A DNA stretch of 64,000 nt from Rhizobium sp. TH135 (GTDB lineage Bacteria; Pseudomonadota; Alphaproteobacteria; Rhizobiales; Rhizobiaceae): NCBI RefSeq assembly GCF_002855515.1, contig NZ_PKRP01000001.1, positions 310,001-374,000 of the forward strand, written 5' to 3'. A model generated the notes under the pieces. That model saw only the letters and a program-made list of their open reading frames with translations. It was not told where the DNA came from and searched no databases. Below, piece after piece: positions 26,616-37,211 of this stretch. A program made the position numbers and the translations under genes. Positions within the stretch are counted from its first letter, which is position 1; the number at the start of each line of letters is the position of its first letter.

Positions 26616-29600
26616 GCCGGCACGCCAACGCATCATCCCCGTCCGTCGCGAATACAATCGCTGGGTTGCGAACCAGACGCTGGAAGACTATGCGCTGCGC
26701 TTTACCGCCAAGAGCGCCCGCAAGTTTTCCTCAAGCCGGATCTCCCAGACCGCGATCGGCGCCATCTCGTTTCTCGCGCTGGAGGCGATCGGCGGCACGA
26801 TCACCATTGCCTATGGCACGACCAACGCCTTCTTCGCCATCATCGTCGCCGCCATCCTGATGCTGCTGGTCGGGATCCCGATCAGCAAATACGCGATCCG
26901 CCACGGCGTCGACATCGACCTTCTGACCCGCGGCGCCGGCTTCGGCTATATCGGCTCGACCATTACTTCGCTGATCTATGCCGCCTTCACCTTCATGCTC
27001 TTTGCCATCGAGGCATCGATCATGACCAAGGCGCTGGAGCTCGCCTTCGGCATTCCGCTCTGGCTTGGCTACATCATCTCGGCGATCGTCGTCCTGCCGC
27101 TAGTCACCTACGGCATCCGGATGATCTCGAAGTTCCAGCTGCTCACCCAGCCCTTCTGGATCGTGCTGAACATCCTGCCTTTCGTCTTCATCGCCTTCCT
27201 GGACTGGGAAAAGATCGATCTCTGGCGCGCCTTTGCCGGCATCAACCATTCCAACGCCCATCTTGGTCAGGCGGCTCCCTTCGACCTCCTGGAATTCGGC
27301 GCCGCCTCCGCCGTGATCCTGGCGCTCATGCCGCAGATCGGCGAGCAGGTCGACTTCCTGCGCTTCCTGCCGCCCGAGGGTGCGCGCAAGCTGCACCACC
27401 GCATCGCGATCTTCCTCGCCGGCTCGGGCTGGGTAGTGCTCGGCGTGCCGAAACTGCTCGCCGGTTCCTTCCTCGCGGTCCTCACGCTCTCGACCGGCGT
27501 GCCCATCAGCGAGGCAGCCGACCCAGCACACATGTATGTGGCCGCATTCGGCTACATGCTGCCGAACGAGACCGCGGCCATGCTGCTGATGGCCGGCTTC
27601 GTGGTCATCTCGCAGCTCAAGATCAACGTGATGAACGCCTATGCGGGGTCGCTCGCCTGGTCGAACTTCTTCTCGCGCCTGACCCACAGCCATCCGGGCC
27701 GCGTTGTCTGGCTCGTCTTCAATGTGGCGATCGCCCTTCTGTTGATGGAACTCGGCATCTACGGCCTGCTCGAAGAGACGCTTGGCATCTTCTCGATCAT
27801 CGCCATGAGCTGGCTCTGCGCCATCTCGGCCGATCTCTTTATCAATAAGAAGCTTGGCCTTTCACCACCGGGCATCGAGTTCAAGCGGGCCCATCTTTAC
27901 GACATCAACCCGGTCGGCTGCGGCACCATGGCGCTTTCGGCTGGCCTTGCGCTCGCCGCCCATTTCGGCGCCTTCGGCGACCTCATGGCGTCGCTCTCGA
28001 CCTATGTGACCCTGGTCGCCTTCCTCATTTCACCGCTCATCGCCTGGTGGACGGAAGGCAAGTTCTACCTCGCCCGCAAACCGCGCCACAGCTGGAAGAA
28101 CCAGACCGGCATCACCTGCTCGATCTGCGAACATCCTTTCGAGCCGGAGGACATGGCCTGGTGCCCCGCCTATGCAGCACCGATCTGTTCGCTCTGCTGC
28201 ACGCTCGACAGCCGCTGCCACGACATGTGCAAGCCGCATGCAAAGATCAACGCACAGGCCGCGACCGTGGCGCGCGCCTTCCTGCCCGAGGCGATGCTCG
28301 AAACCTTCTCGACCCGTCTCGGACGCTACGCGCTGACCGCCATGGTCTCGATCTCCGTCATCGGCGGCATCCTGGCGCTGATCGCCCATCAGGTGAATGC
28401 CGCGACGCCCGACATGACCGACGTGGTCAACCGCACGGTCACCGTCGTCTTTTTCATCTTCGCCATCATCGCCGGCATCGTCTCCTGGTTCTACGTGCTC
28501 GCCCATGACAGCCGCGTCGTGGCCGAAGAGGAATCCTCCCGTCAGAACACGCTGCTGCTCAAGGAAATCGCTGCCCATCGCAAGACCGACGCAGCACTGC
28601 AGAACGCCAAGGAGACCGCCGAGGCCGCCAACCGCGCAAAGAGCCGCTATGTCGTCGGCTTGAGCCACGAGCTGCGCACACCGCTCAATGCCGTGCTCGG
28701 TTACGCCCAGATCCTCGAGCGCGACGAGACGATCCCCGTGCCACGCCAGTCGGCGATCAAGGTTATCCGCCGCTCCGCCGACCACTTGTCGGGTCTCATC
28801 GACGGGCTCCTTGATATCTCCAAGATCGAGGCCGGCCGCCTGCAGGTCTTTTCCAACGAGGTCAACATCCAGGATTTCCTCGACCAGCTGATCGACATGT
28901 TCGCCCCCCAGGCCGCGGCCAAGGGCATTCTGTTCGAGCACCAGCGCTCCCGGAACTTGCCGCTTTATGTCCGGACCGACGAACGCCGGCTGCGACAGAT
29001 CCTCGTCAACCTGCTCTCCAATGCGATCAAGTTCACCGATGAAGGCACGATCCGCTTCGGCGTCGACTATCGCAGCCAGGTCGCAACCTTCACGGTCAGC
29101 GACACCGGTCGCGGCATTTCGGAAAAGGACCTGAACCGCATCTACGAACCCTTCCAGCGCGGCGAGGCCGACAATGTTCGCCCGATGCCGGGGCTGGGCC
29201 TAGGTCTCACGATCACCAAGCTCTTGACCAACACGCTTGGCGGCGAGATCTCGGTCACCAGCGAGCGCGACAAGGGCTCGACTTTCAAGATCCGTCTGAT
29301 GCTCTCGACCATCGACCGTCCGAACACGGCGCCGGCCCCGGAGCGAAAGATCGTCTCCTATACCGGCCCGCGGCGCACCATCATGGTCGTCGACGACAAC
29401 GAGGACCACCGCGAACTGATGCGGGAGGTTTTGGCCCCACTGGATTTCGTCGTGCTGACCGCCGCTGGCGGCCCGGAATGCCTGACCCTCATCGAAGGTG
29501 TGAAGGCAGACCTCTTCCTCGTCGATATCTCGATGCCGGGGATGAACGGCTGGCAACTGGTCGAGAAGCTCCGCGATGCCGGCCAGAAGGCACCGATCCT

Positions 29601-29997
29601 GATGCTGTCCGCCAATGTCGGCGATGCCCCTGCCCCAGGCGGCGAAGGTCATGATGACGCAATCACCAAACCCGTCGACATCACCCGGCTGCGCGACAAG
29701 CTCGCCCGCTTCCTCGGGCTGGACTGGATCTATGCCGACGATCCGCGCCTGCTGATGCCGGCAACGCTGCCCGACAAGCCGGTATCTCCGGGCGCCGGGC
29801 ATATCGAGGAGTTGATCAGCCTTTGCGATATCGGCTATGTGCGCGGGATCGAGGCAAAACTCGCCGAACTCGGCGGGCTGGGAAACAACACGGCCTTCGT
29901 CGACGCGGCCCGCGCTCATGTGCAGGCCTTCGATCTTGCAGGCCTTCGCGGTTTCCTGACCTCCTTTGAAACCGGCAGGGAGCCGATCCATGGCTGA
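26614..29997 (+). CDS. NCS1-type permease fused to hybrid histidine kinase (transporter-sensor)
   Basis: An 1127-residue membrane sensor. Residues about 20-485 form a complete nucleobase:cation symporter-1 (NCS1) type domain with about 12 helices, opening with NQTLEDYALRFTAKSARKFSSSRISQTAIGAISFLALEAIGG-type sequence. A cytoplasmic cysteine cluster follows (C502, C505, C517, C525, C528, C529, C535, C539), then two more helices (about 560-640), a coiled linker, a HisKA domain with H685 in LSHELRTPLNAV, an HATPase (NLLSNAIKF, DTGRGIS, GLGLGL) and a receiver with D971 in LVDISMPGMNGW. The permease part probably senses or carries a nucleobase or related nitrogen compound. It overlaps its response-regulator gene by 8 bp. 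Confidence 0.9.
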   Translation: MPARQRIIPVRREYNRWVANQTLEDYALRFTAKSARKFSSSRISQTAIGAISFLALEAIGGTITIAYGTTNAFFAIIVAAILMLLVGIPISKYAIRHGVDIDLLTRGAGFGYIGSTITSLIYAAFTFMLFAIEASIMTKALELAFGIPLWLGYIISAIVVLPLVTYGIRMISKFQLLTQPFWIVLNILPFVFIAFLDWEKIDLWRAFAGINHSNAHLGQAAPFDLLEFGAASAVILALMPQIGEQVDFLRFLPPEGARKLHHRIAIFLAGSGWVVLGVPKLLAGSFLAVLTLSTGVPISEAADPAHMYVAAFGYMLPNETAAMLLMAGFVVISQLKINVMNAYAGSLAWSNFFSRLTHSHPGRVVWLVFNVAIALLLMELGIYGLLEETLGIFSIIAMSWLCAISADLFINKKLGLSPPGIEFKRAHLYDINPVGCGTMALSAGLALAAHFGAFGDLMASLSTYVTLVAFLISPLIAWWTEGKFYLARKPRHSWKNQTGITCSICEHPFEPEDMAWCPAYAAPICSLCCTLDSRCHDMCKPHAKINAQAATVARAFLPEAMLETFSTRLGRYALTAMVSISVIGGILALIAHQVNAATPDMTDVVNRTVTVVFFIFAIIAGIVSWFYVLAHDSRVVAEEESSRQNTLLLKEIAAHRKTDAALQNAKETAEAANRAKSRYVVGLSHELRTPLNAVLGYAQILERDETIPVPRQSAIKVIRRSADHLSGLIDGLLDISKIEAGRLQVFSNEVNIQDFLDQLIDMFAPQAAAKGILFEHQRSRNLPLYVRTDERRLRQILVNLLSNAIKFTDEGTIRFGVDYRSQVATFTVSDTGRGISEKDLNRIYEPFQRGEADNVRPMPGLGLGLTITKLLTNTLGGEISVTSERDKGSTFKIRLMLSTIDRPNTAPAPERKIVSYTGPRRTIMVVDDNEDHRELMREVLAPLDFVVLTAAGGPECLTLIEGVKADLFLVDISMPGMNGWQLVEKLRDAGQKAPILMLSANVGDAPAPGGEGHDDAITKPVDITRLRDKLARFLGLDWIYADDPRLLMPATLPDKPVSPGAGHIEELISLCDIGYVRGIEAKLAELGGLGNNTAFVDAARAHVQAFDLAGLRGFLTSFETGREPIHG

Positions 29998-30913
29998 GGC
30001 GAACCGCCGCGATATCGTGCTTCTCGTGGACGACAGTCCCGATGCGCTCGGCTTTCTCACCGAAGCCTTGGAAGCATCAGGCTATTCCGTGCTGATTGCG
30101 ACCTCCGGCCACGGTGCCCTCTCGATCGTCGCCCGCATCAGCCCGGATCTCATCCTGCTCGATGCCGTCATGCCCGGCATGGACGGCTTTGAGACCTGCC
30201 GTACATTGAAGGCCGATCCGATCGTCGCCCAGGTGCCAGTCATCTTCATGACGGGCCTGACGGAAACCGAACACGTCGTCAAAGCACTGGAATCCGGCGG
30301 CGTCGATTATCTCACCAAGCCGATCAATATCGACGAGCTGCGCGCCCGCATCCGCGTTCATCTGTCCAATGCCCGCTCGGCCCAAAGCGCCCGCGTGGCG
30401 CTTGATGCTGCGGGTCGCCACCTGCTCGCCATCCGTGGCGACGGCCAGGTGCATTGGACCACGCCCCAGGCAAACCGGCTGATCGAGACCGCGACGGGCC
30501 ACGCAGACGGTATCGGGGATGTCGCGAAGGCCGCCGCCGCATGGCTCTCCGTCCGCCGTGCCGGCAGCCCTGCTCAGGGCGAGTCGAGCTTCGCCTTCGC
30601 AGGCGCCACCGGCCTGCCGCTGACGCTCTCCCTGCTTGGCACGATCGGCGCCGACGAATATCTCTTCCGCCTCACCTCCGCCAACCGGCAGAGCGAGGAC
30701 GAGATGCTGCGCGAACGCTTCGGCCTCACCCATCGCGAAAGCGAGGTCCTCTTGTGGATCGCCAAGGGCAAGGCCAACCGCGACATCGGCGAAATCCTGG
30801 GCTTGTCGTCACGTACGGTGAACAAGCATCTGGAGCAGATCTACTCCAAGCTCGGCGTGGAAAACCGCGCCTCTGCCGCCGTAAAGGCAGCGAATGTGCT
30901 GCGCGAGACGTAA
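29990..30913 (+). CDS. Two-component response regulator, receiver plus LuxR-type HTH
   Basis: A 307-residue protein. The N-terminal receiver (about 8-125) has phosphoacceptor D58 in LILLDAVMPGMDGFE, the switch residue in FMTGLTE and K in YLTKPIN. A middle region of about 90 residues (130-225) resembles a degenerate PAS-like linker. The C-terminal LuxR HTH (about 235-300) reads LTHRESEVLLWIAKGKANRDIGEILGLSSRTVNKHLEQIYSKLGV. The ATG at 29990 has a GGGAG site and overlaps the kinase stop, so it is the cognate partner of the permease-kinase. The target genes are unknown. The urea transporter is the nearest plausible one. Confidence 0.93.
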   Translation: MAEANRRDIVLLVDDSPDALGFLTEALEASGYSVLIATSGHGALSIVARISPDLILLDAVMPGMDGFETCRTLKADPIVAQVPVIFMTGLTETEHVVKALESGGVDYLTKPINIDELRARIRVHLSNARSAQSARVALDAAGRHLLAIRGDGQVHWTTPQANRLIETATGHADGIGDVAKAAAAWLSVRRAGSPAQGESSFAFAGATGLPLTLSLLGTIGADEYLFRLTSANRQSEDEMLRERFGLTHRESEVLLWIAKGKANRDIGEILGLSSRTVNKHLEQIYSKLGVENRASAAVKAANVLRET

Positions 30914-31059
30914 CCGTCCAAAGCACTGACGCGCCCATACCTTCACCACAGAACTCGACCTGACACCGTCGCTCCGCCGACGGGTGAGCAAACGGCGAGA
31001 CGCTGATGAAGGCCGCTTTCGGCCAATCACAAAACTTGGAAACCAGAGGAGGCATGACC

Positions 31060-31593
31060 ATGGACAACTTCGTTGTCATCACCGGTTGTTCTGGTAGCGG
31101 CAAGTCCACGCTCGTCGGGGAACTGCAGCGCCGAGGCTTCAACATCGTAGAAGAGCCGGGGCGCAGAATAGTGGCGCAGCAGTTGCCCGACGGCGGCAGA
31201 GCTCTGCCGTGGATCGACCTCGCCGCTTTCGCCGAAGAGGCAATCAAACTCGCGACCGAAGATCTTGAGCGGATGGCCGCCAAGCAGGAGTGGGTCTTCT
31301 TCGACCGCGGCCTGAACGATGCCGCATCCGCCTACGCAGTCGCGGCCGGGGATGAGGGACCGCTTGATCGCCTGATCAAGAAACACCGATATCATCCGCG
31401 TATCTTTGCTCTCGAACCATGGCCCGAGATCTACGTTCAGAACGCAGAGCGTCGGCATGGCATCGAGCAAGCAATGGAAGAATACGATCGCCTGGCCAGT
31501 CTCTATCCAAGGCTTGGCTATGAGTGGATCATTGTGCCCAAGTTACCGGTTGATGCACGCGTCGACTTCATCCTGCAGGTTTTGTCGACTTGA
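31060..31593 (+). CDS. AAA_28-type small ATPase/kinase-like protein
   Basis: A 177-residue P-loop NTPase. The Walker A is GCSGSGKST at the very N terminus, EEPGRRIVAQQL follows, and a Walker B-like hydrophobic stretch ends in FFDRG. The fold resembles AAA_28 proteins and small kinases. The substrate is unknown. The ATG at 31060 is chosen because the GAGGAGG site lies 7 nt upstream. The ATG at 31054 is too close to that site. It stands alone after the two-component pair. Confidence 0.8.
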   Translation: MDNFVVITGCSGSGKSTLVGELQRRGFNIVEEPGRRIVAQQLPDGGRALPWIDLAAFAEEAIKLATEDLERMAAKQEWVFFDRGLNDAASAYAVAAGDEGPLDRLIKKHRYHPRIFALEPWPEIYVQNAERRHGIEQAMEEYDRLASLYPRLGYEWIIVPKLPVDARVDFILQVLST

Positions 31594-31612
31594 TCGCCCA
31601 AAACGCAGAAAA

Positions 31613-31632
31613 CCCGGCGCAAGGCCGGGCTT
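31613..31632. terminator. Bidirectional terminator between the ATPase gene and livJ
   Basis: The stem CCCGGC at 31613-31618 pairs with GCCGGG at 31624-31629, with a 5-nt loop. It is flanked by A residues on the left and CTTT on the right, so it can end both convergent transcripts. On the minus strand it ends in GGGTTTTC. Confidence 0.75.
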
Positions 31633-31656
31633 TCCGTCGTTCCAGGACTGGATCGA

Positions 31657-32772
31657 TTAGTTCTGGAAGTACGAGTACTTGCCGTCCTCGCCCTTCTTCC
31701 AGGTGTACATCACGTAGTCCGGACGGGTGATGTCGCCCTTGGCGTCGAAGCCGAGTTCGCCGATTACGGTCGTGTACGGACCCTTTTCCTTCAGAGCCGT
31801 AGCAACGGTTTCCGGGTCGGAAGAAGCAGCAGCCTTGGCAGCTTCTGCGATAACCTGCAGAGCAGCGTAGGAGTACAGCGTGTAAGCTTCCGGCTCGAAG
31901 CCAGCGTCGCGGAACTTCTTCACGGCGTCGGCAGCGTTCGGGTTCTGGCGCGGATCCGGCGGGAAGGTCATCAGCGTGCCGTCAACTGCGTCACCGGCGA
32001 TCGAAGCAAGTTCGTTCGAGGTGATGCCGTCGCCGGACATCAGGGTTGCTTCCAGACCCTGGCTGTCCATCTGACGCATGATCAGGCCAGCTTCGGTGTG
32101 CAGACCGCCGAAGTAGACGACCGATACGCCAGCTTCCTTCATCTTGGCGATGAGGGCCGAGTAGTCCTTTTCGCCGGCAGTGATGCCTTCGTAGATGACT
32201 TCGGTAACGCCGAGTTCGTTCATTGCCTTCTTGGTTTCGTCGGCAAGACCCTGGCCGTAAGGTGTCTTGTCATGAACGACAGCAACCTTGGCGTCCTTGA
32301 AGTTGTCGGAAATGTACTTGCCGGCAACTGCACCCTGCTGGTCGTCACGACCGCAGGTGCGGAAGGTGTTCCACAGGCCGCGCTCGGTGAAGTTCGGGTT
32401 GGTCGAAGCAGGCGTGATCTGCAGGATGCCGTTTTCGGCATAGACTTCAGAAGCCGGGATCGAAACGCCCGAGTTGAAGTGACCGACGACGAACTTGACG
32501 CCGTCAGCGACGAACTTGTTGGCGACCGAAACGCCCTGCTTGGCGTCCGAGACGTCGTCGCCGAGAACGATCTTGATCGGCTCGCCGTTGATGCCGCCGG
32601 CGGCATTGATGTCGGCAGCAGCCTGCTCGGCACCCTTCTGGAGCTGAGCGCCGAACGCAGCGTTCGGGCCAGTCAGCGGGCCGGCAACGCCAACGAGGAT
32701 TTCGGCGTAAGCGTTGCCGCTGAAGGCAACCATGGCCGTCAGCGCAACTGCCGAAAGAAGAGACTTCTTCAT
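31657..32772 (-). CDS. livJ: Branched-chain amino-acid ABC transporter substrate-binding protein
   Basis: A 371-residue LivJ/BraC-type periplasmic receptor. The signal peptide ends at GNAYAE, then the family opening [58 protein letters not shown] and [18 protein letters not shown] (with the conserved Cys). The frame extends to 32823, but the ATG at 32772 starts the signal peptide. It is the most downstream gene of the liv group, separated by 165 bp from the DUF6867 gene, and probably has its own promoter. Confidence 0.9.
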   Translation of the reverse strand: MKKSLLSAVALTAMVAFSGNAYAEILVGVAGPLTGPNAAFGAQLQKGAEQAAADINAAGGINGEPIKIVLGDDVSDAKQGVSVANKFVADGVKFVVGHFNSGVSIPASEVYAENGILQITPASTNPNFTERGLWNTFRTCGRDDQQGAVAGKYISDNFKDAKVAVVHDKTPYGQGLADETKKAMNELGVTEVIYEGITAGEKDYSALIAKMKEAGVSVVYFGGLHTEAGLIMRQMDSQGLEATLMSGDGITSNELASIAGDAVDGTLMTFPPDPRQNPNAADAVKKFRDAGFEPEAYTLYSYAALQVIAEAAKAAASSDPETVATALKEKGPYTTVIGELGFDAKGDITRPDYVMYTWKKGEDGKYSYFQN

Positions 32773-32937
32773 ATTGTGACTCCCAAGTTTTTTATGCGGG
32801 TTAGGATTGAAAACCCTGCGCAATACCCGCTGTGACTGCGCCGGAAAACTGTTCCACTCTTTGTATACGGCCGAGGCCTTGTCTTATTGCAAGTCGACGC
32901 CCTCTGTCGTCAATCTGCGACAGAAAACAACAGCTTG

Positions 32938-33291
32938 TCAATCTTTGTTCTTCCACGAGAAATACGAGGTTCTCTCATAGAGCCAGTAGTAGTTGTCGAC
33001 CATCTGCGTGGTGCGGCGGGACTGGAAACCAGCCACGGCAAACACCATCAGGATGACCACGTCGAGGACGTAGAAGAAGGGGCTGACGAACGGTCCTGCA
33101 AACAGCGAATAATGCAGGAAACGCATCGCGAACCCCAAGCCCAGCACGTAGACGAACACCGTGCCATAGCCGTTCCAGCCCTCGGCTGCGGCCTTGCCGG
33201 TCCGCCATGCGGTCCAGAAACCCAGCAGCATCACGAGGAACCGCAGCACGAGCCGAACGGTGGTGTCGCTTTCGAAAAACAAACCTTGCAT
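32938..33291 (-). CDS. DUF6867 small membrane protein of the liv operon
   Basis: A 117-residue protein with three likely membrane helices (VLRFLVMLLGFWTAW, VFVYVLGLGFAMRFLHYSLFAG, FFYVLDVVILMVFAVAGF) and a hydrophilic end rich in tyrosine (DNYYWLYERTSYFSW). It matches the DUF6867 family found after livF in Rhizobiales. Function unknown. The location, 18 bp after livF, suggests an accessory role in the branched-chain amino-acid transporter. Confidence 0.75.
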   Translation of the reverse strand: MQGLFFESDTTVRLVLRFLVMLLGFWTAWRTGKAAAEGWNGYGTVFVYVLGLGFAMRFLHYSLFAGPFVSPFFYVLDVVILMVFAVAGFQSRRTTQMVDNYYWLYERTSYFSWKNKD

Positions 33292-33309
33292 GTCAAATTC
33301 TCCCCGCGC

Positions 33310-34038
33310 TCAGTGATGGCCGCCTTCGAGATAAGCCGCGCGGACCGACGGATCGGCCAGCAGTTCCTTACCCGTGCCACTCATCGTCACCTTGCCGTTG
33401 ACCATGACATAGGCACGGTCCGACAGTTTCAGTGCGGCGAAAGCGTTCTGCTCGACGAGGAAGACGGTCAGCCCCTCTTCCTGGTTGAGCCGCTTGATCT
33501 GTTCGAAGATGCCTTTGACGATCAGCGGCGCAAGGCCGAGCGAAGGCTCGTCGAGGAGAAGCAGCTTCGGGCGCGACATTAGCGCACGACCGATGGAGAG
33601 CATCTGCTGCTCGCCACCCGACAGTGTGCCGCCGCGCTGGCTCTGGCGCTCCTTCAAGCGTGGGAACATCGTGAAGATCTTCTCCACGTCTTCCTTGAAG
33701 TATTTCAGGTCATCAAGGCCGGCACCCATCTGCAGGTTTTCGAGCACCGTCATGCGGGGGAAGATGCGGCGACCTTCCGGCGACTGAGCGATGCGGCGAC
33801 GGGCGATCAGATGGGTTGGGATCTTGGTGATGTCTTCACCGTCGAAGATGACTTGTCCGGAGCGCGCCTGTGGGCTGCCGCAGATGGTCATCATCAGCGT
33901 CGACTTGCCGGCACCGTTGGCACCGATAAGCGATACGATCTCGCCCTTGTGGACCTCGACGTCGACACCGGCGAGCGCACGGATATTGCCGTAGTAGGTT
34001 TCGACATTGGAAACCTTGAGAAGCGGTTCAGAGGACAT
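33310..34038 (-). CDS. livF: Branched-chain amino-acid ABC transporter ATPase LivF
   Basis: A 242-residue ATPase with Walker A GANGAGKST, signature LSGGEQQMLSIGRAL, Walker B LLLLDEPSLGLAP and the LivF-type end RAAYLEGG. The ATG shares its last codon region with the livG stop, so the two are coupled. Confidence 0.93.
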   Translation of the reverse strand: MSSEPLLKVSNVETYYGNIRALAGVDVEVHKGEIVSLIGANGAGKSTLMMTICGSPQARSGQVIFDGEDITKIPTHLIARRRIAQSPEGRRIFPRMTVLENLQMGAGLDDLKYFKEDVEKIFTMFPRLKERQSQRGGTLSGGEQQMLSIGRALMSRPKLLLLDEPSLGLAPLIVKGIFEQIKRLNQEEGLTVFLVEQNAFAALKLSDRAYVMVNGKVTMSGTGKELLADPSVRAAYLEGGHH

Positions 34039-34910
34039 CAGGCTTCCCCTCCGGCAATCGCTTCGACTTCGTGGATCACTTCTTCCAATTCTTCATCCTC
34101 GACACCCAGATAGGCCGCGATGACCTTCGGGTCGTTCTTCACGTGATCAGGCGTGCCATCAGAGATCTTCTGGCCATATTCCAGAACCACGACGTGGTCG
34201 GAAATCTGCATGACGACGGACATGTCGTGCTCGATCAGGAGCAGCGACGTGCCTTCATCGCGAATGCTGCGCAACAGCGTGTTGAGCGCCAGGGATTCCT
34301 TCGGGTTCAGACCGGCTGCCGGTTCGTCGAGGCACAGGAGTTCCGGCCCCGTGCACATGGCGCGGCAGATTTCCAGACGACGCTGTGCGCCGTAAGGCAG
34401 GTCGCCTGCCGGGTCATCGGCACGATCGGTGAGATCCGCCTTGTCGAGCCAGTAGCGAGCCTTCTCGATCGCATCGTTTGCCGCCTTCTTGTAGGCCGGC
34501 AGGCCGAGGAGACCGAGAACGGTGTAGCCCGACGCCTTCATCAGCGCATTGTGCTGAGCAACCAGCAGGTTTTCGAGAACGGTCAGACCCGAGAAGAGCC
34601 GGATGTTCTGGAAGGTACGCGCCACCTTTGCCTTCTTCGGGATTTCGAAATCCGGCAGGCGTTCCAGCAGGAACTGGTCGCCGGACTTCTGGGTCAGCGT
34701 GATCATACCCATCGTCGGCCGATAGAAGCCGGTGATGCAGTTGAAGACGGTGGTTTTGCCGGCACCGTTGGGGCCGATCAGCGCGGTGATCTCGCCGCGC
34801 TTGGCTTCGAAAGAGAAGTCGTTGATGGCCATCAGACCACCAAATCGCATCGACAGATGCTCGACCTTCAGGATGGTGTCATTGCTCATTGTCGTGTTCC
34901 CGGAAGTCAT
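34038..34910 (-). CDS. livG: Branched-chain amino-acid ABC transporter ATPase LivG
   Basis: A 290-residue ATPase with Walker A GPNGAGKTT, a signature of the form LPYGAQRRLEICRAM, and Walker B LLCLDEPAAGLNP. The TFQNIRLFSGLTVLENLLVAQH segment is typical of LivG. The ATG at 34910 overlaps the livM stop (TGATG). An inner ATG at 34889 is an alternative. Confidence 0.93.
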   Translation of the reverse strand: MTSGNTTMSNDTILKVEHLSMRFGGLMAINDFSFEAKRGEITALIGPNGAGKTTVFNCITGFYRPTMGMITLTQKSGDQFLLERLPDFEIPKKAKVARTFQNIRLFSGLTVLENLLVAQHNALMKASGYTVLGLLGLPAYKKAANDAIEKARYWLDKADLTDRADDPAGDLPYGAQRRLEICRAMCTGPELLCLDEPAAGLNPKESLALNTLLRSIRDEGTSLLLIEHDMSVVMQISDHVVVLEYGQKISDGTPDHVKNDPKVIAAYLGVEDEELEEVIHEVEAIAGGEA

Positions 34911-36304
34911 CAGCCGTGACCTTCCTTGGTAAAGCTGCCCGAGACGGCCTTGCGCTCCTTGAGGAAGGCCGTCGGCTCTCTGCTGCCGACGAAGCCGCGC
35001 GGCTTGAACAGCATGACGACGACCATGGCGAGGCCGAAGAGGATCATGCGGTACAGTTCAGGCGTGAAGTCGGGGCCGAAGATGTGCTTGAGGAACTCCA
35101 TTTCGCGCAGCGCTTCCGTGCCGCCGATCATGACAATCGCCGCAATCGCGATACCCGTCAGCGAACCCATGCCGCCGAGAACGACGATGGCGAGGATAAC
35201 CGCGGATTCGAGGAAGACGAAGCTTTCCGGCGAGACGAAGCCCTGGCGGGCAGCGAAGAACGAGCCGGCAAAACCACCGAACATCGCACCGATCGCAAAG
35301 GCGGTCAGCTTGGTCGTCACGGTGTTGATGCCAAGCGAACGGCAGGCGATCTCGTCTTCACGCAGCGCTTCCCACGCACGGCCGATCGGCATGCGGCGAA
35401 GCTTGATCGTGACATAGGCCGTCAGGCAGCACAGCGCCAGGATCACGTAGAAGAGGTAGATCTTGTAGTAGGCGGACGACATCGGCAGGCCGAATGTCTT
35501 GGCAAAGCCGTCAGCCGAGGCATTGAACTCGATGCCGAAGAAGGTGGCCTTCGGAATGCTCGAGATACCGAAGGTACCCTTGGTGACGTCCTGCCAGTTG
35601 ATCAGCACCAATCGGATGATTTCCCCGAAGGCGAGCGTCACGATGGCAAGATAGTCACCCCTGAGCCTCAGAACCGGGAAGCCAAGGATGATGCCCCAGA
35701 AGGCAGCCAGAATGCCGGCGAGCGGCAGAAGCAGCCAGAAGGACAGGCCGAAGTTCTGTGCGAGCAGCGCGTAGGAATAGGCACCGACCGCGTAGAAGGC
35801 GACGTAACCGAGGTCGAGCAGGCCGGCGAGACCGACGACGATGTTCAGACCCCAGGCCAGCATGACGTAGATCAGGATCTGGATGCCGAAGTTGTCGACA
35901 TATTTCAGCGAACCCTGAACGCCTGTGAGAGCGAGAATCACCGGCGGGTAGAGAATGAGCGCCAAGAGCGCGATCTTCAGGAAATGCGTCTTGAAGAAGG
36001 ACGGCTTGGCATCGATGTCGTGCACCGGCACCGCCGCCGACTTCTTCTCCTTGCGGGCGGCGAACCACGGCGCAATGAAGGCGACCATGGCGAAGCGACC
36101 GAAGGCGGCGATAAGGACGAAAATCGCCAGCAGGCCGGGACGCGTGTACCAGACCAGCTCGTTCGCCATGTTCTGATCGGTCTTGATGCCGATGTAGAGG
36201 ACGAAGAGACCGAGCGAGATGACACCTGCGAAGATGCCTTCCTTGATGGCGCGCGCGAGCGTGCCGGACGAAGCGGCACCGTTTACGTTTGCAGAAGTGG
36301 TCAT
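34910..36304 (-). CDS. livM: Branched-chain amino-acid ABC transporter permease LivM
   Basis: A 464-residue permease. An N-terminal extension of about 120 residues with three helices is followed by the conserved LivM core (GLNIVVGLAGLLDLGYVAFYAVGAYSYALL, AWEALREDEIACRSLGINTVTTKLTAFAIGAMFGGFAGSFFA, VLGGMGSLTGIAIAA). It starts 4 bp after livH. Confidence 0.93.
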   Translation of the reverse strand: MTTSANVNGAASSGTLARAIKEGIFAGVISLGLFVLYIGIKTDQNMANELVWYTRPGLLAIFVLIAAFGRFAMVAFIAPWFAARKEKKSAAVPVHDIDAKPSFFKTHFLKIALLALILYPPVILALTGVQGSLKYVDNFGIQILIYVMLAWGLNIVVGLAGLLDLGYVAFYAVGAYSYALLAQNFGLSFWLLLPLAGILAAFWGIILGFPVLRLRGDYLAIVTLAFGEIIRLVLINWQDVTKGTFGISSIPKATFFGIEFNASADGFAKTFGLPMSSAYYKIYLFYVILALCCLTAYVTIKLRRMPIGRAWEALREDEIACRSLGINTVTTKLTAFAIGAMFGGFAGSFFAARQGFVSPESFVFLESAVILAIVVLGGMGSLTGIAIAAIVMIGGTEALREMEFLKHIFGPDFTPELYRMILFGLAMVVVMLFKPRGFVGSREPTAFLKERKAVSGSFTKEGHG

Positions 36305-36308
36305 GGGA

Positions 36309-37211
<903 letters not shown>

